From Toxorhynchites rutilus septentrionalis (lineage: Eukaryota > Arthropoda > Insecta > Diptera > Culicidae), in NCBI RefSeq assembly GCF_029784135.1, contig NC_073746.1:11467475-11531474 (forward strand): a stretch of 64,000 bases of DNA. The letters run 5' to 3'. Every line of letters begins with the position of its first letter. The first letter of the stretch is position 1. Shown piece by piece: positions 11,398 to 22,853 of the stretch. The notes under the pieces were generated by a model, which ran no database searches, was not told the DNA's origin, and saw only the letters and a program-made list of their open reading frames with translations. Position numbers and translations under genes: made by a program.

Positions 11398-14300
11398 TAT
11401 AATGTCTACAAAATTGTGGCCAAAAGATGGAATGTAGCAAATTGTTTTTTTTTTTCATTAAAAAATCAAAATACTTTTAAATAAAAATTAATGAACTACT
11501 CTTGTCAATGATTATTCTAATTGACATGACTAATGAATACAAATCTGCCTCTTCAATCAACATACTTCAATCCACACTTATACTTCCCCCTGACATAAAA
11601 TTCTTTACCTGCGTACACAATATTATTTTTGCGTCCATATAAAGTGAAACGAAAACTTGATTTCTGATGCAAAAAAGTAGCAAAATAGCGTTCAGTTTGG
11701 GACGAATTCCAAACAAAATTCTAGTTCACTTTGTCTCCGAGTTCAATTTTGTGAAAAAAAAACATACAGAAAAACGGGTTTATATCAATAAAATTCACAA
11801 ATTTGTCAGTGGTTCTGAACACAACACGGCACGCTATTTTATACGTGTGAGTAATTTTCGTGTATGATACAAAAAATCTAGCTCACCTGTAGTATTTGTC
11901 AAACCACGTTGCATTCAAATATCGATACATGCATACGTGATACATGAGAGAGAGAAACGAATTCATTTTGAGGAGAGTCACTTCAAAATGCAATGAAGTT
12001 CATTTGACGGGGAAGAATAAACAGACATAGTCGAGCCGTAGAGGGAGATAGCGATAAGCGATGAGAATAGATTATCAAGATTCAGAGTTAATATCCCATA
12101 TTCTTCCCCCTAAACAAAAAAAAAAAAAACATTCGTTCCAAATACGCACTAATTCCAGCTGCCACGATTTAGTAGAACTCGGCGGTACAAATATACAACA
12201 AACGAAATGTGCGCAGTCAAAATTTCATCACGATAATAATTCATAAACATCTCTCATCGGAATCGGTCGCGAATGTTCATTCCCCCGAAAAATTACACAA
12301 AACCAAAAAAAAAGAGCGGCAACCGTCCAATTATTAGGGCGGGCAGAAACGAGCAGAAACCGAACCAAACGAGAAAAAAAGGAAGCTCGCTTCAGAAATC
12401 CAAATTTTTTTGAACAGTAATCCACCGGATTTTCCCCAGTTTCACAGCATCCGACAAATCGTATTCCTCACGTTGTTGTTCGGCGGCATTTTTTCCCTGT
12501 CCCACTGGCCCTTTGTTCAATCCCGTGTCTCGTCCTCGTCCTCTGTGTGCGCGAGGATATGTTACAGTTAATTAAAAATGACGAAAAAATAATTACGCAG
12601 TGGGCTTTTAGGCGGCCCAACATTTTCCTTTTGAGCGTTGTCGCCCCCCTCACAAACAGTGTCCTGTCGACGACGACATATCCAGCTTTTCGCACTCATC
12701 TGCTGCACCACTGACTCCGGGCAACATCGTCCGTATGGGCATTGGATATTTCGGCTGCCCCAAAGAGACTCCCCAATCGGAGGGGGAGCTGCTAAAGCAA
12801 AGCGCAAATAAACATACACACAAAACAGCAGCGGACCGCGAGGACTCAGCAAAAAAAAAAAGTGACACGGGAAAAGCTTGGAATTTTTTCCACAATCCTC
12901 ACTCATCTGAGCCGGAATGGGAATGGGTCACTGGCTCGATTCGGTGTTCCCTTTTTGTGAGACGCGTGTTGACGGGAAGGATGAAGACAGGGCCAAGCTG
13001 CTCTCTCCAATGATTTTCGGTAAGGAATTGTGCTACTCGGGAAGAAATTGGAATAATAAAAGTATGACAAGCGAGGTTCAGTAACATATTATAATGTTCA
13101 AATGAAGATTCATTTTCGAGAAATGTACAGATTCGGAATGATTATCTCTAGTGCAACTTGGAAACATATATTTTTTTTAACGAAAAACAAAATCGTGTTC
13201 ATCAGGATACCAGACTTTTCCCCGCCAGTCGAGGGTTATTGGAAAATCCCCAACCTCAGCCGCACGGGAGGACCAAAAAAGCAACATATATCATCCTTTG
13301 GACTTCCATTTTATTTGCCGCGCTGGTGCTCGACGCTAGCGAAACGTTATTTCACGTTGGCTGACTGGCTGCTGGGTTCCATGTGCGGTGGCATGTGATG
13401 ATGAAATATTGTTTTTGATAAATTAAATTTCAAAGTTTTTTTTTTGTGGGTCTGTTGCCTTTTTCATCAGCGGCAGGTTTGGATGTTTCGCTCGGCACTC
13501 GCGGGGATTGAAGTAATCTTCGCTCCACTCGCGGGGTTTTCCAGCGAGATGAGTGGGAAATAATTAATATTCGCAGCTTTTTTTTTTTTATTGTGATTCC
13601 TTGTAAGTTTGGATTTGTTCCCAGTGCTTTTCGCAAGAAATGGGATGAGGATTTTGGGCGTTTCGGATACGCCCTTTGTTTTTGAGATGAAAGGCAAATA
13701 TACGTATACGATCAAACACATCAGTGATAAATTTGTAAAACATGAAAGAGAAAAAATGCTTCGAGTAAATCTAAACGAACTCACTCCCTTCTTGGTTTAT
13801 ATGGATACAATCAAATTTAAATGCAAATATGTTTGATTATAGGTAAATAACCTTATCGTTTTCTATGAACTAATAAAAACTTTCAATATGGATAATGACA
13901 ATACTTCACGTTTCACCATCTAGCATCGCAATCGCGAACAAATCATTTTGTCTTTCGAAAACATGTGTCGCTTGAGCGGTTTTTTGTTCGATTTTGTTTC
14001 TTATTCCTGCTTTTCATTTTGAGCATTAAATAGCACTGCAAAATGCCGGATGGAGATTCGTATTTTTTCAACACTTTTGCCTGCAGCTTGCTTTTTGCAG
14101 TCAAGATTTTCTCCCCTCTCTCCTTAATCCCCCCTCTGCTTTATTCGCAGATTTTATTTATGGCGCTCTCGTCCATTTCCTTCTAATTTTTCATTCATAA
14201 AAATGTGCTTATTTTCAAACAAATTTGCACTCAACTCCCAAGTGGTCTCTTCCGGCTCCCAGCCGCCCGTTAGGATGGCGGTTCTTTTTGGCCCCGGCAA

Positions 14301-14662
14301 CTCGCATCCAGATGTAAATCATGCTGCTACTGCTGAGGCTGCGGCTGCGACGGCGAAATGGCGAACTTTCTGCATTAGACCTGGTGGCCAGGGAAGAGAA
14401 CGGAACCCAACAGCAGAAGCTCGTTAATTATGGATAATTATGGGGAAGAATTTCAAGCTGCCCGCGTTGTCCGAAAAACACACACTGACAAAGTGGACCG
14501 TTGGGGGAGATTTGCTCCATTTTTTTCGGACGCGGCACATACCGATGTCGAGAGTGCATATTCCGAACATTCCCGGTAATTATATTATCCTTGATTCACG
14601 CGATTCACCATTTGCTGAAACCACGGTCGGACTTATCTCCCGACTATCTCCCGATTGTCGAC

Positions 14663-14695
<33 letters not shown>

Positions 14696-15108
14696 TGTGA
14701 GAGTGCTATAATATTAAAAGTAGATCGCTCTAGCTGTTAATTAAGCCTAAATGAATTAAGCTCCGCTTTCGGTTTACTCGTGTACCCGAGGTGGGGAGTG
14801 GTAGCATAGCACCATTGTGATCACCAGGAGCTAACAGCGAGAAAACACATACACAGCATGATAGCGAATGTGTGAGATGAATTTTAATGAGGATTTTTTC
14901 GGTCCCGAACCGCGCCGTGGGGTGGATAATGCCGGAAAGATTTCCGCTTTATGGCCGAGGAGACTGAGGTGGTAATAGAGAGAATCTGGAGAGGATGATG
15001 GCTCGATGAAGACAACGAGCCGAGATCATTATCCCGGTGAGTCTGTTTCAGATTGATTAATCGAGGTTTGTTGGCCGGAGAGTGGATGATGGAGCTGCAT
15101 GTTGATTG
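11398..15108. other. Low-copy intron sequence
   Basis: Long stretch with more balanced base composition and little recognisable repeat content. Several short open frames overlap on both strands (12228-13398) without domains or splice logic; I regard them as chance. If regulatory DNA exists in intron 1, this block and 24851-27535 are the likeliest places because they are not transposon-derived. Confidence 0.4.
14664..14700. repeat. GA microsatellite
   Basis: A GA dinucleotide run of about 13 units with slight imperfections at its end. Confidence 0.9.
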
Positions 15109-15110
15109 TA

Positions 15111-15676
15111 CGAGGGTCGTTCAAAGAATAAGTTTCAGTGCCTTAGAAATCGCGGAAAAATAAAGTTAGGACAAAAAACAAGGTGATGTTTCATCGTACT
15201 ATTGTGAAGTTTTGGGCCGATTAAGAACCGCGATCAAGAACGAAAGGCCAGGTTTATTGACGAAAGGAGTGTTCCTCATCCACGATAATGCGCAGCCCGA
15301 TTCTGCTCGCGTAACTCAAGAGCAATTGAAAAAAAAAATCAAATGGACTGTGTTCGAGCGTCCTCCTTACTCCTCAGACCTCGCCCCTAGCGATTATCAC
15401 TTATTCCCGGTGATGAAACAGGCGTTCGGCGGTCAACGATTCGATGACACTGAAGAAATTCGTGACGCAGTCCCATCGTACTTTAAGAAGTTGGACGCTA
15501 CGCACTTCGCGCTCGGAATAGAAAAACTCGTGCCACGCTATGAAAAATACGTTACGTTACGGCGATTATGTAAAAAAATAGAAAATAAAACGTAGATTAC
15601 GAAAATTACCTTGTTTTTTGTCGTAACTTTATTTTTCCGCGATTTCTGAGGCACTGAAACTTATTTTTCACCCTCG
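15111..15676 (+). mobile_element. Internally deleted mariner with long inverted repeats
   Basis: TA duplications at 15109-15110 and 15677-15678 flank inverted ends of about 80 bases starting CGAGGGTCGTTCAAAGAATA; the right complement starts CGAGGGTGAAAAATAAGTTT. Between them is only the C-terminal half of a transposase. The same family forms the element at 29577-30207. Confidence 0.8.
15212..15595 (+). pseudogene. Mariner transposase, C-terminal half
   Basis: About 127 residues in one open frame. FLIHDNAQPDSARVTQEQL holds the second catalytic Asp, and YSSDLAPSDYHLFPVMKQAF the third, 34 residues apart as in DD34D mariners. The helix-turn-helix DNA-binding part and the first catalytic Asp (TGDE region) are deleted, so the product cannot transpose. 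The inverted repeats are retained, so it could have been moved by another copy. The C-terminal end (YEKYV..., KKIENKT) matches the related copy at 30000-30105. Confidence 0.75.
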
Positions 15677-15678
15677 TA

Positions 15679-16334
15679 TTTACCCTTGCTCTATAGGCTG
15701 TTCAGGAGAGTCATCGTTGTTAACAGTTTGTGGAAGCGATTGTAGAAGTTCTTCTTTCAGTGATCAAACGTATGTCTTTTCTGTTTTCCACCTGAATATT
15801 TTCATCCCAACGCAAAACATATTTTTTCGGAATACTTTCCCCTGAAAAGCATTGCTTACCTCGCTATTCAATTGCCAACGAAATAAATGTGTGATCTCCA
15901 TATCGTCGACAAAATTATGTCATTTGTTGCGCTGGACAGTCATCAGGAACATTTGTGATTCCGATAAGTGGCAATAAAACAGAGAGCGCGAGCGTTCTGG
16001 TTGTTGGGTCAACGGTGGTAATTTGACTTTGCCACTTGCAACATAATCCTGGGGTCTCCTAATGAAACTTTGGTGGATTGGTGGATTGAATATATTTAAA
16101 GAGAGTTTGTATCTTATTATTCAGATCTGTACAATTCATCCTAATAATATTTTTCACTGCGAAACATACGTATGCGTACCTTTTGTTTTCGAATTTTCTT
16201 CCTTTTTTTTAAATGTTCTCCAAAATATTTTATCATTCTAATTTGGGTGAAGACGATATACGACAACTTAAATGTGATTAGTCGATCTTCGATAATGCAG
16301 AGTTATACGTGCGTGGGGAAAACCTTGCTTTATA
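15679..16334. other. Intron sequence without recognised features
   Basis: No supported gene or repeat boundary. Confidence 0.4.
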
Positions 16335-17573
16335 TTGGGTTGGGGAGAAAGAAATGTCGTATATTGTGAATATATGGCAACACTTGAACATATCTTGTGT
16401 TGTACTTATCGCATCGGGTCATACTATACGGCTATTTAAAGACGACAAGACGAAGACGACTGTGCTACAAGTGTCGCTTTGACGGTGTTGTGATTGTCTT
16501 TTTCAGTCTCAAGTTATAGCGTTTCAAAGATGGAGTCCACCAAGCAAGAAATTCGCCATATTTTACGTTTTTACTACCTGCGAGGTAAAACGGCAACGAA
16601 GGTGGCCGAAAAAATTCGTGTAGTTTATGGACCCGAGACTGTGACGATTCGCACAGCACAGCGTTGATTTGATCGATTTCGTTCTGGTGTAGTGGCTGTC
16701 GAAGATACACCCCGTACTGGTAGGCCAATCGTCGTGGAAACCGATAAAATCGTTGAAATCATCCAAGTAGAGTGAGTACTCGCTCGATTGGCCAGGAACT
16801 GGGTATAGACCATAAAACCGTTTGGAACCATTTGCAGAAGATTGAATTCCAAAAAAAGCTGGATGTATGGGTGCCACATGAGTTGAAGCAAAAAAATCGT
16901 TTAGACCGAATCAACGCCTGCGATGCTGAAACGGAACGAACTCGACCCATTCTTGAAGAAGATGGTGACTGGTGATGAAAAGTGGATCTCGTACGACAAC
17001 CTAAAGCGAAAAAAGTCGTGGTCGAAGCGCGGTGAGTCGGCCCAAACCATCGCCAAGCCCGGATTGACGGCCAGGAAGGTTTTGCTGTGTGTTTGGTGGG
17101 ATTGGAAGGGAATCATCCACTATGAGCTGCTCAACTATGGCCAGACCCTCAACTCGATTCTCTACTGTGAGCAGCTTGACCGTTTGAAGCAGGTGATTGA
17201 CCAGAAGCGGCCAGAAATGATCAATAGGAATGCTGTTGTTTTCCACCAGGACAACGCTCGGCCTCACACATCTTTGATGACCCGCCAGAAGCTACGGGAG
17301 CTCGGATGGGATTCCGGTCCAAGCGAAACGCTCTTGGTGAAGTTGGCGAAGTTAACCTCAAAAGAGGCTTGCGAAAACTGGCTGTCTGAATTTTTTGCAA
17401 ATAAGGAGGGAGGGTTTTATAAGGTGGGGATAATGAAGTTGCCTTCTAAATGGCAACAAGTTTGCGAACAAAACGGCGCATATTTGACATAAATTGGATA
17501 ATTTTAAGTATGTTAAATAAAGCGTCAAATTTCGATCAAAAATACGACATTTCTTTTTCCCCAAGAGACTCAA
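16335..17573 (+). mobile_element. Nearly full-length mariner, broken
   Basis: Left end TTGGGTTGGGGAGAAAGAAA after TA at 16333-16334. The right end complements TTGAGTCTCTTGGGGAAAAA before TA at 17574-17575. The same terminal sequence occurs at 57835-57967. Size of about 1.24 kb fits a mariner. Confidence 0.85.
16530..17492 (+). pseudogene. Mariner (DD34D) transposase, multiple disruptions
   Basis: Starts at ATG 16530 (MESTKQEIRHILRFYYLRGK). The N-terminal helix-turn-helix region runs to an in-frame TGA after RTAQR, where a Trp is expected, and is followed by stops and frame shifts near 16770 and 16925. MVTGDEKWISYDN (first Asp) and VVFHQDNARPH (second Asp) are intact. The following region, expected to contain the third Asp in a PDLAPSDYHLF motif, is missing: LGWDSG jumps to PSETLLV. 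The frame ends with the usual mariner C-terminus (WQQVCEQNGAYLT). With stops, shifts and a missing catalytic residue it is inactive. Confidence 0.85.
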
Positions 17574-17575
17574 TA

Positions 17576-20029
17576 AGACTCAATTTGTGTATTTTGTGCT
17601 TTGAAGTTTGGGTTGTAACTCAAACCAAATAAAAAAAAAATTATTGAAACGATATGTAACTGGAAAACCTTCGATTCGTGAAGTGTTCTTAAAAAAAGCG
17701 AGAGAATGGCACTGAGACTAAAACCTTACTCCTTTTGACGATATTTTCGACCAATAGTAGGCATTTTATCTTCCAAAATTCAACGTACTTTATTATACTG
17801 AAGTGTCTTCACATACTTCATAATGTCTTCAAAATGTCTTCACAAAATCAAATGTCTTCACAGTAAGTCAATTGTCTTCAAAATGAAGACATGTCTTCAA
17901 ACCTGGCATTTCTGTGTCATGGTATCCCAGTCTACTTTGTTGTACCGGATTGGTTCCTAAATATGGTGTCGACAACGGTACCGATGTCGTGCCATTTTGC
18001 AATGATTTTGTCGACCTATTCTTCGTATTCGACAATCAAATACGGGCCAACACTGTGCCAATCTGGCACCGCGTCGACCGAACGAAAAACTACTCGACCC
18101 TTATTATGGCTATATTCGTATTCAATAAATATGAAACAAAAAATAAAGAAAAGTCATGGTTCACTAATAATCACTTTATTATAATATTTTAAAATTCTGT
18201 TTTTTTTTTCAATTTTGAATATAAACTAAAAAATAAATACAATAGTGTCAATTGTCTTCGTCGTATTCGTGCTCTACAAGATTTGTGCAGCCGCAGCATT
18301 CAGTATCAAAAATGTGATCTTCAATGCAGTTACGAAATTAATTTGCTGATTATTATCATCAATATCGTAACCAATCTCTTCTCCGGCTCCGGCTACTAAC
18401 GAGGCGTTCAGTGTATTAGATTACCTGGAATTCAAAATGTGTAAAAATAGTGAATATCACCAATAAAATGAAAAAATCAATAGTAATAGCTACCTGTGAC
18501 TTTTTTTTTCGAGAGAAAGAAATTTTGTTGGGATTCGGATTTATTGAAGGTAACACATCCTCATAGCCTCAGCTGAGATTGTCGAGTGCCTGGCAGTTCC
18601 GCTAGATCATCCAGATGTGCAGCAGCTTATACCGAGTCTAGTGGCAACTGATTTCCTCCATCACCTGTGGTGGTATCTTGAGGGATGAGAAACAATTGCA
18701 TAGAAGAACTTTACGATTAAAAGTATAACTACTTATCAGAATAACTAAACTTACCATTAATTTCACGATGATCATTCAAGTGTGTGAAGTGATCACGAAG
18801 ATTATCAAATTTAATTCATTATCATGGGTAAGCTGAACAAACGTTATATACGTTAGTTGTTGGTGATTGCGTTGAGATGTGTTCATTTGTCCGGTTTAAT
18901 CGGCAATCCTTCCACCGAAGTTGGAGGCGGAAGATGGGAGTCCAGCGAGTGTTGTCTCGAATATTCCTGTAGATAATGTAGTGAACGGTAATCAATGACC
19001 GCTACATTAATGCTTAACAATTGCAATACCTATTGAAATAGATTGAGTTTTTACCTCTTTTACCCATCTTCTTCATCAAACAGTCGAACGGAAATGGACA
19101 CTCAATTTCTTCGATTTTGTTTCATTCAGGCACCGCTATTTATTCCTTCAACCGCTTTTCAATTACGTCCGACTTTTGTAGGATTGTTCTACATGAAAAT
19201 ACGCATATGCTTTTGAATGTTCGTAGAACTTGCGCATTTTTTTTCAATAACTTCTGCCGCTGTGCAGATGAATTCGTTACCTAAAATAAACAGATAGTTT
19301 TACGTAAATTGAACATAATGAAATAGAGTTTCTGTTACCTGTCCGATTTTCTTCGTACTGTTTTTTTTATTTGCTCGTCTCCGAAAAACAAAATCCATAC
19401 TCATTTTTACCGTACCGATAATTATTTTGGATGGAATTACAGTACACAACAACGAGCTGATATTTGAGACTGTTTGTTTTGAACATTGATGCTCCCGTTC
19501 GTTTGCTGACAGTTCGTAAAGAAAGAGAAAAAGCAGTGATGCCATTTCCCTCGGACATGTAATCGCGTACGTTTATAGCTAGAACTATAGTTAGAGCAGC
19601 CTGCGGGGAGCAAGGCGGGGTTAGAATCCAGCACTTTTGTAGCACTTGTCGTCGCTCGGTCGACATGGTGTCTATAACCACTCGAAAATATATGAATCTG
19701 GGATGCCATGAGCTTCGTTGGACACGAAGCTAAATTGGGAAAAGGAGAATAATGAACAATCATCGTGCGGACAAACGGTATTCATTGGTAGTCATTCAAG
19801 GTGTCAACCTCACGCTGTCAACCTAAAACATGTTTTTTACCAAATGAAAGACGAATGCACAGCAGAAACATGTAGAAAATATTGTTTACGGAAACTGTTA
19901 GTGGACGCAGGGCGCAATAGTGGTTTGTTTGATTGAGTTCGGGAAACTTTGATGTGAGAGATCGAATAGTAAATTGAATACTACAGATCACAGAAAAACT
20001 ACCCTTTGAAGAAGTCTAAACAAAATAAC
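17576..20029. other. Intron region with exon-like minus-strand fragments, unresolved
   Basis: No clear element ends. On the minus strand several short coding-looking pieces adjoin splice-like signals: a frame around 19330-19430 ending KKNSTKKIGQ before GTAACAG, one at about 19110-19265 after an AG giving TNSSAQRQKLLKKNAQVL, and one at about 18275-18420 ending in NAAAAQIL. They could be relics of a spliced transposon gene (a PIF/Harbinger-type second gene is one possibility) or chance. A plus-strand frame at 17914-18192 shows no domain. Confidence 0.3.
17800..17905. repeat. Cluster of TGTCTTCA short repeats
   Basis: Seven or more copies of (A)(T/A)GTCTTCA, plus one inverted TGAAGACA, lie within about 105 bases; another GTCTTCG occurs near 18255. 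Spacing is irregular, so this is not a simple tandem array. Confidence 0.7.
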
Positions 20030-20299
20030 AATGGGCCTGATTCTCCTGCGCGAATGGAATGTGACAGCAATGAACTCCTCAAAGTCACATGACCCAAGTC
20101 ACCGTATCGCCGAAGGCGATTGCCCTGACGTGAGAGGTTCATTTTGGAGTAAAATACCCAATGAATGACAAATGGTGCAGTGTTCATTGAAATACAGGGT
20201 TTTCCAACTTTAAATTCCGAAAGTAAATTGAAATAAAACACACTTAGAATTCGAATTTCGATGAAACTTTTATTTCAAATTAAAGTTCGGTTTATGCCA

Positions 20300-21070
20300 T
20301 TATGTGTGAAATACAACATCATTCAAATGTCCACCTAGGGCTTCCTCGCACACCTTCATCCGGAACAGGTAATTTTCGATGACCATATTGTGGCACGTGG
20401 CGCCGTCCTTCTGAAACCACATGTCATCCGTATCCATATCTTCAATTAGTGGCAAAAAAATTCGGTTAACATGCGGCCATAGCGCTCATCATTCACAGTT
20501 ACCGTCTCGCCGTCCAAATTTTCAAAGAAATACGGCCCGATGACTCCACCAGACCATAATGCGCACCAAACAGTGACTTTTGGCGGATGCAATGGCCTCT
20601 CAACAATCACGTGTGGATTTTCTGAGCCCCATATACGGAAATTTTGGGTGTTCACATAGCCACCGAGCTTTTATGCGAAAATTCAGCATTTTGCTGCTGT
20701 TGTTCGTTCACTCAATCGTCGTATGCCCGACGCATTCCATGGTCACCACGCTCTAATTTTTGTACCAGTTGGACTTTATATGGATGTAGGTGCAAGTCCA
20801 AATGCAAAATTCGCCACAATTATGTGTTTGACAAGCCCAATTGCTGAGCACGCCGTGGAATCGAAACATTCGGGTCATCCTCCACACTGGCAGCAACAGC
20901 AGCAATATTTTGGGCCGAACGCACATTACGATGATGCACAGGTTTCACAATATCCGCTACGGATCCAGTTTGTTCGAATTTACGCACTACATTAGCGATT
21001 GTGAGCTCTGTGGGCCGTCCATGACGATCAAAATCCGTCCGTAATGCTCCAAAACATTTGCCGGTTTTTC
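20300..21070 (-). pseudogene. Mariner-like transposase relic
   Basis: Reading right to left: a helix-turn-helix region (RHGRPTELTIANVVRKFE..GSV), DDPNVSIPRRAQQLGLS, then a damaged first-Asp region, NTQNFRIWGSENP, KVTVWCALWSGGVIGPYFFE, and DDMWFQKDGATCH with the second catalytic Asp. Stops interrupt after GLSN, in the linker and elsewhere. The third acidic region is missing before the C-terminal tail LGGHLNDVVFHT. The phrases match a mariner-like family widespread in insects. Inactive. Confidence 0.75.
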
Positions 21071-21088
21071 ATCATTTTTATAGTATAA

Positions 21089-22052
21089 CTAGCTAACCCG
21101 GCAAACTTCGTCCCGCCCATTTACTTGATTAATTCTCGAGTAATGCAGAAATTTGTGTTTTACTTGTATGGCAGCCACCCCTAAGAGAGGGGGGAGGGGT
21201 ATCTAACCACCATAGAAACATTCATTGTACCCTAAAGTTTCCATATGCCTAATTTGGTTTAATTTGCTTGATTAATTCTCGGGTAATGCAAAAATTTGTG
21301 TTTCATTTGTATGGCAGCCCCCTCTGAGAGAGGGGAAGGAGTATCTAAACACAATAAAAACATTTATTGCATCCTAAAACCTCCACATGCCAAATTTGGT
21401 TTCATTTGCTTGATTAATTCTCGAGTAATGCAGAAATTTGTGTTTCATTTGTATGGCAGCCCCCCCTTTGAGTGGGGGAAGGACTGTCTAACCATCATAG
21501 AAACATTTATTGCACCCTAAAACTTTCACATGCCAACTTTGGTTCCGTTTGATTGATTAATTTCCGAGTAATGCAAAAAATTGTGTTTCATTTGTATGGC
21601 AGCCCCATCTAAGAGAGGGGGAAGGAGTATTTTATCACCATAGAAACATTTATTGCATCCTAAAACCTCCACATGCCAAATTTGGTTTCATTTGCTTGAT
21701 TAATTCTCGAGTAATGCAGAAATTTGTGTTTCATTTGTATGGCAGCCCTCCCTTTGAGTGGGGGAAGGACTGTCTAACCATCATAGAAACATTTATTGCA
21801 CCCTAAAACTTTCACATGCCAACTTTGGTTTCGCTTGCTTGGTTAATTTCCGAGTAATGCAGAAATTTGTGTTTCATTTGTATGGCAGCCCCCCCCCTTA
21901 GAGAGGGGGGAGGGGTCTCAAAATATCACGAAAACCTTCCCCGGCCCCAAAAACCCCTACATACCAATTTTCATGTCGATCGGTTCAGTAGTTTCCGAGT
22001 CTATAAGAATCAGACAGACAGACAGACATCACTCCATTTTTTTATATATAGA
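21089..22052 (-). mobile_element. Helitron-like element with six tandem units
   Basis: On the minus strand it starts TC and ends CTAG. On the + strand it reads A^CTAGCTAACCCGG...TATATATAGA^T, an A/T target. The mariner flanks rejoin precisely when it is removed. Six units spaced about 142 bases (starts near 21129, 21271, 21411, 21556, 21699, 21841) share TAATTCTCGAGTAATGCAGA and TTCATTTGTATGGCAGCC. It is the most complete example of the short form. Confidence 0.7.
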
Positions 22053-22311
22053 TTTAACAAAATGACACGTTGTGCGATGCTAAAACGATCCATATTGTAA
22101 AATGGCAGACATTCAACTAACGATATGACGCTTTGGTTGACAGCTATGTAAAACGGTTGTCAGCGGAGGGCTGTATACTTTCGGAAGCCAGAAATGGGAA
22201 ACCCTGTACATGTCGAAGCTTGTGTTTTTTGCAAAGACTCTATGCATTCAATGTGTTTTATGACTATATATTTTTTTGATTTTAAAAATATTCATTCCTT
22301 GTTACAAATAT

Positions 22312-22383
22312 ATATTTTTTTGTTTAAATCGTTTATTTTTACAGGCTCAGTTACATAAGTTTAAAGGAGCCGAACTCCTATCG
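22312..22383 (-). mobile_element. Short 3'-end fragment of the RNase H LINE
   Basis: About 70 bases match 4050-4120 (TTTAAATCGTTTATTTTTAC, AGGCTCAGTTACATAAGTTT). It is bracketed by TTGTTACAAATAT at 22299-22311 and 22384-22396, but the LINE itself has a similar sequence at that point, so the duplication may be partly homology. Confidence 0.65.
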
Positions 22384-22853
22384 TTGTTACAAATATGTAC
22401 AGGAAATAATTTCGTTTATCTTTATAAATGTTTTCCTCTTATTATTATTGATTTGAGTGTATTGTTTTGATTTCGCATTCGTTTTGATTCCGCATTCGTG
22501 TTTAGACGGTGCTAATTCCGTAATAATTACGCTAAAAGTTTGGTGGAAGGTTGACTATTCTTTATAACATTGCAGTGCACATTAATTTTATAGTCGCCTC
22601 ACATAAAAGCCATCAAGGTAAGGTATATTTATTATCACATATAAATAAATTTAAAAGCTGAATTTTATCCATAGACAATGAGCCGATAAAAATGATAAAG
22701 CTGTCAAGGATCTTGTAATTCTACTGCCCGCAACTGCGCTGATATCGTCTGGATTCTCACTGGATGAGCCAGGTGTGCACGCATCTCGCATCTATCTTAT
22801 GGTCAAGCTGGGTCTAGGAATCGATAAGGACGAAGCTATGAGCACAGATGATA

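Larger units (their letters stand above)
20195..22206 (-). mobile_element. Mariner-like element interrupted by a Helitron
   Basis: Inverted ends CAGGGTTTTCCA (left) and CAGGGTTTCCCA (right complement), with TA at 20193-20194 and 22207-22208. Without the Helitron at 21089-22052 it is about 1.05 kb. Confidence 0.75.

Noticed and set aside
21089..22052. CRISPR-like regular repeats
   Set aside because: Repeats are 142-bp tandem units inside a eukaryotic transposon, without short repeats and unique spacers.
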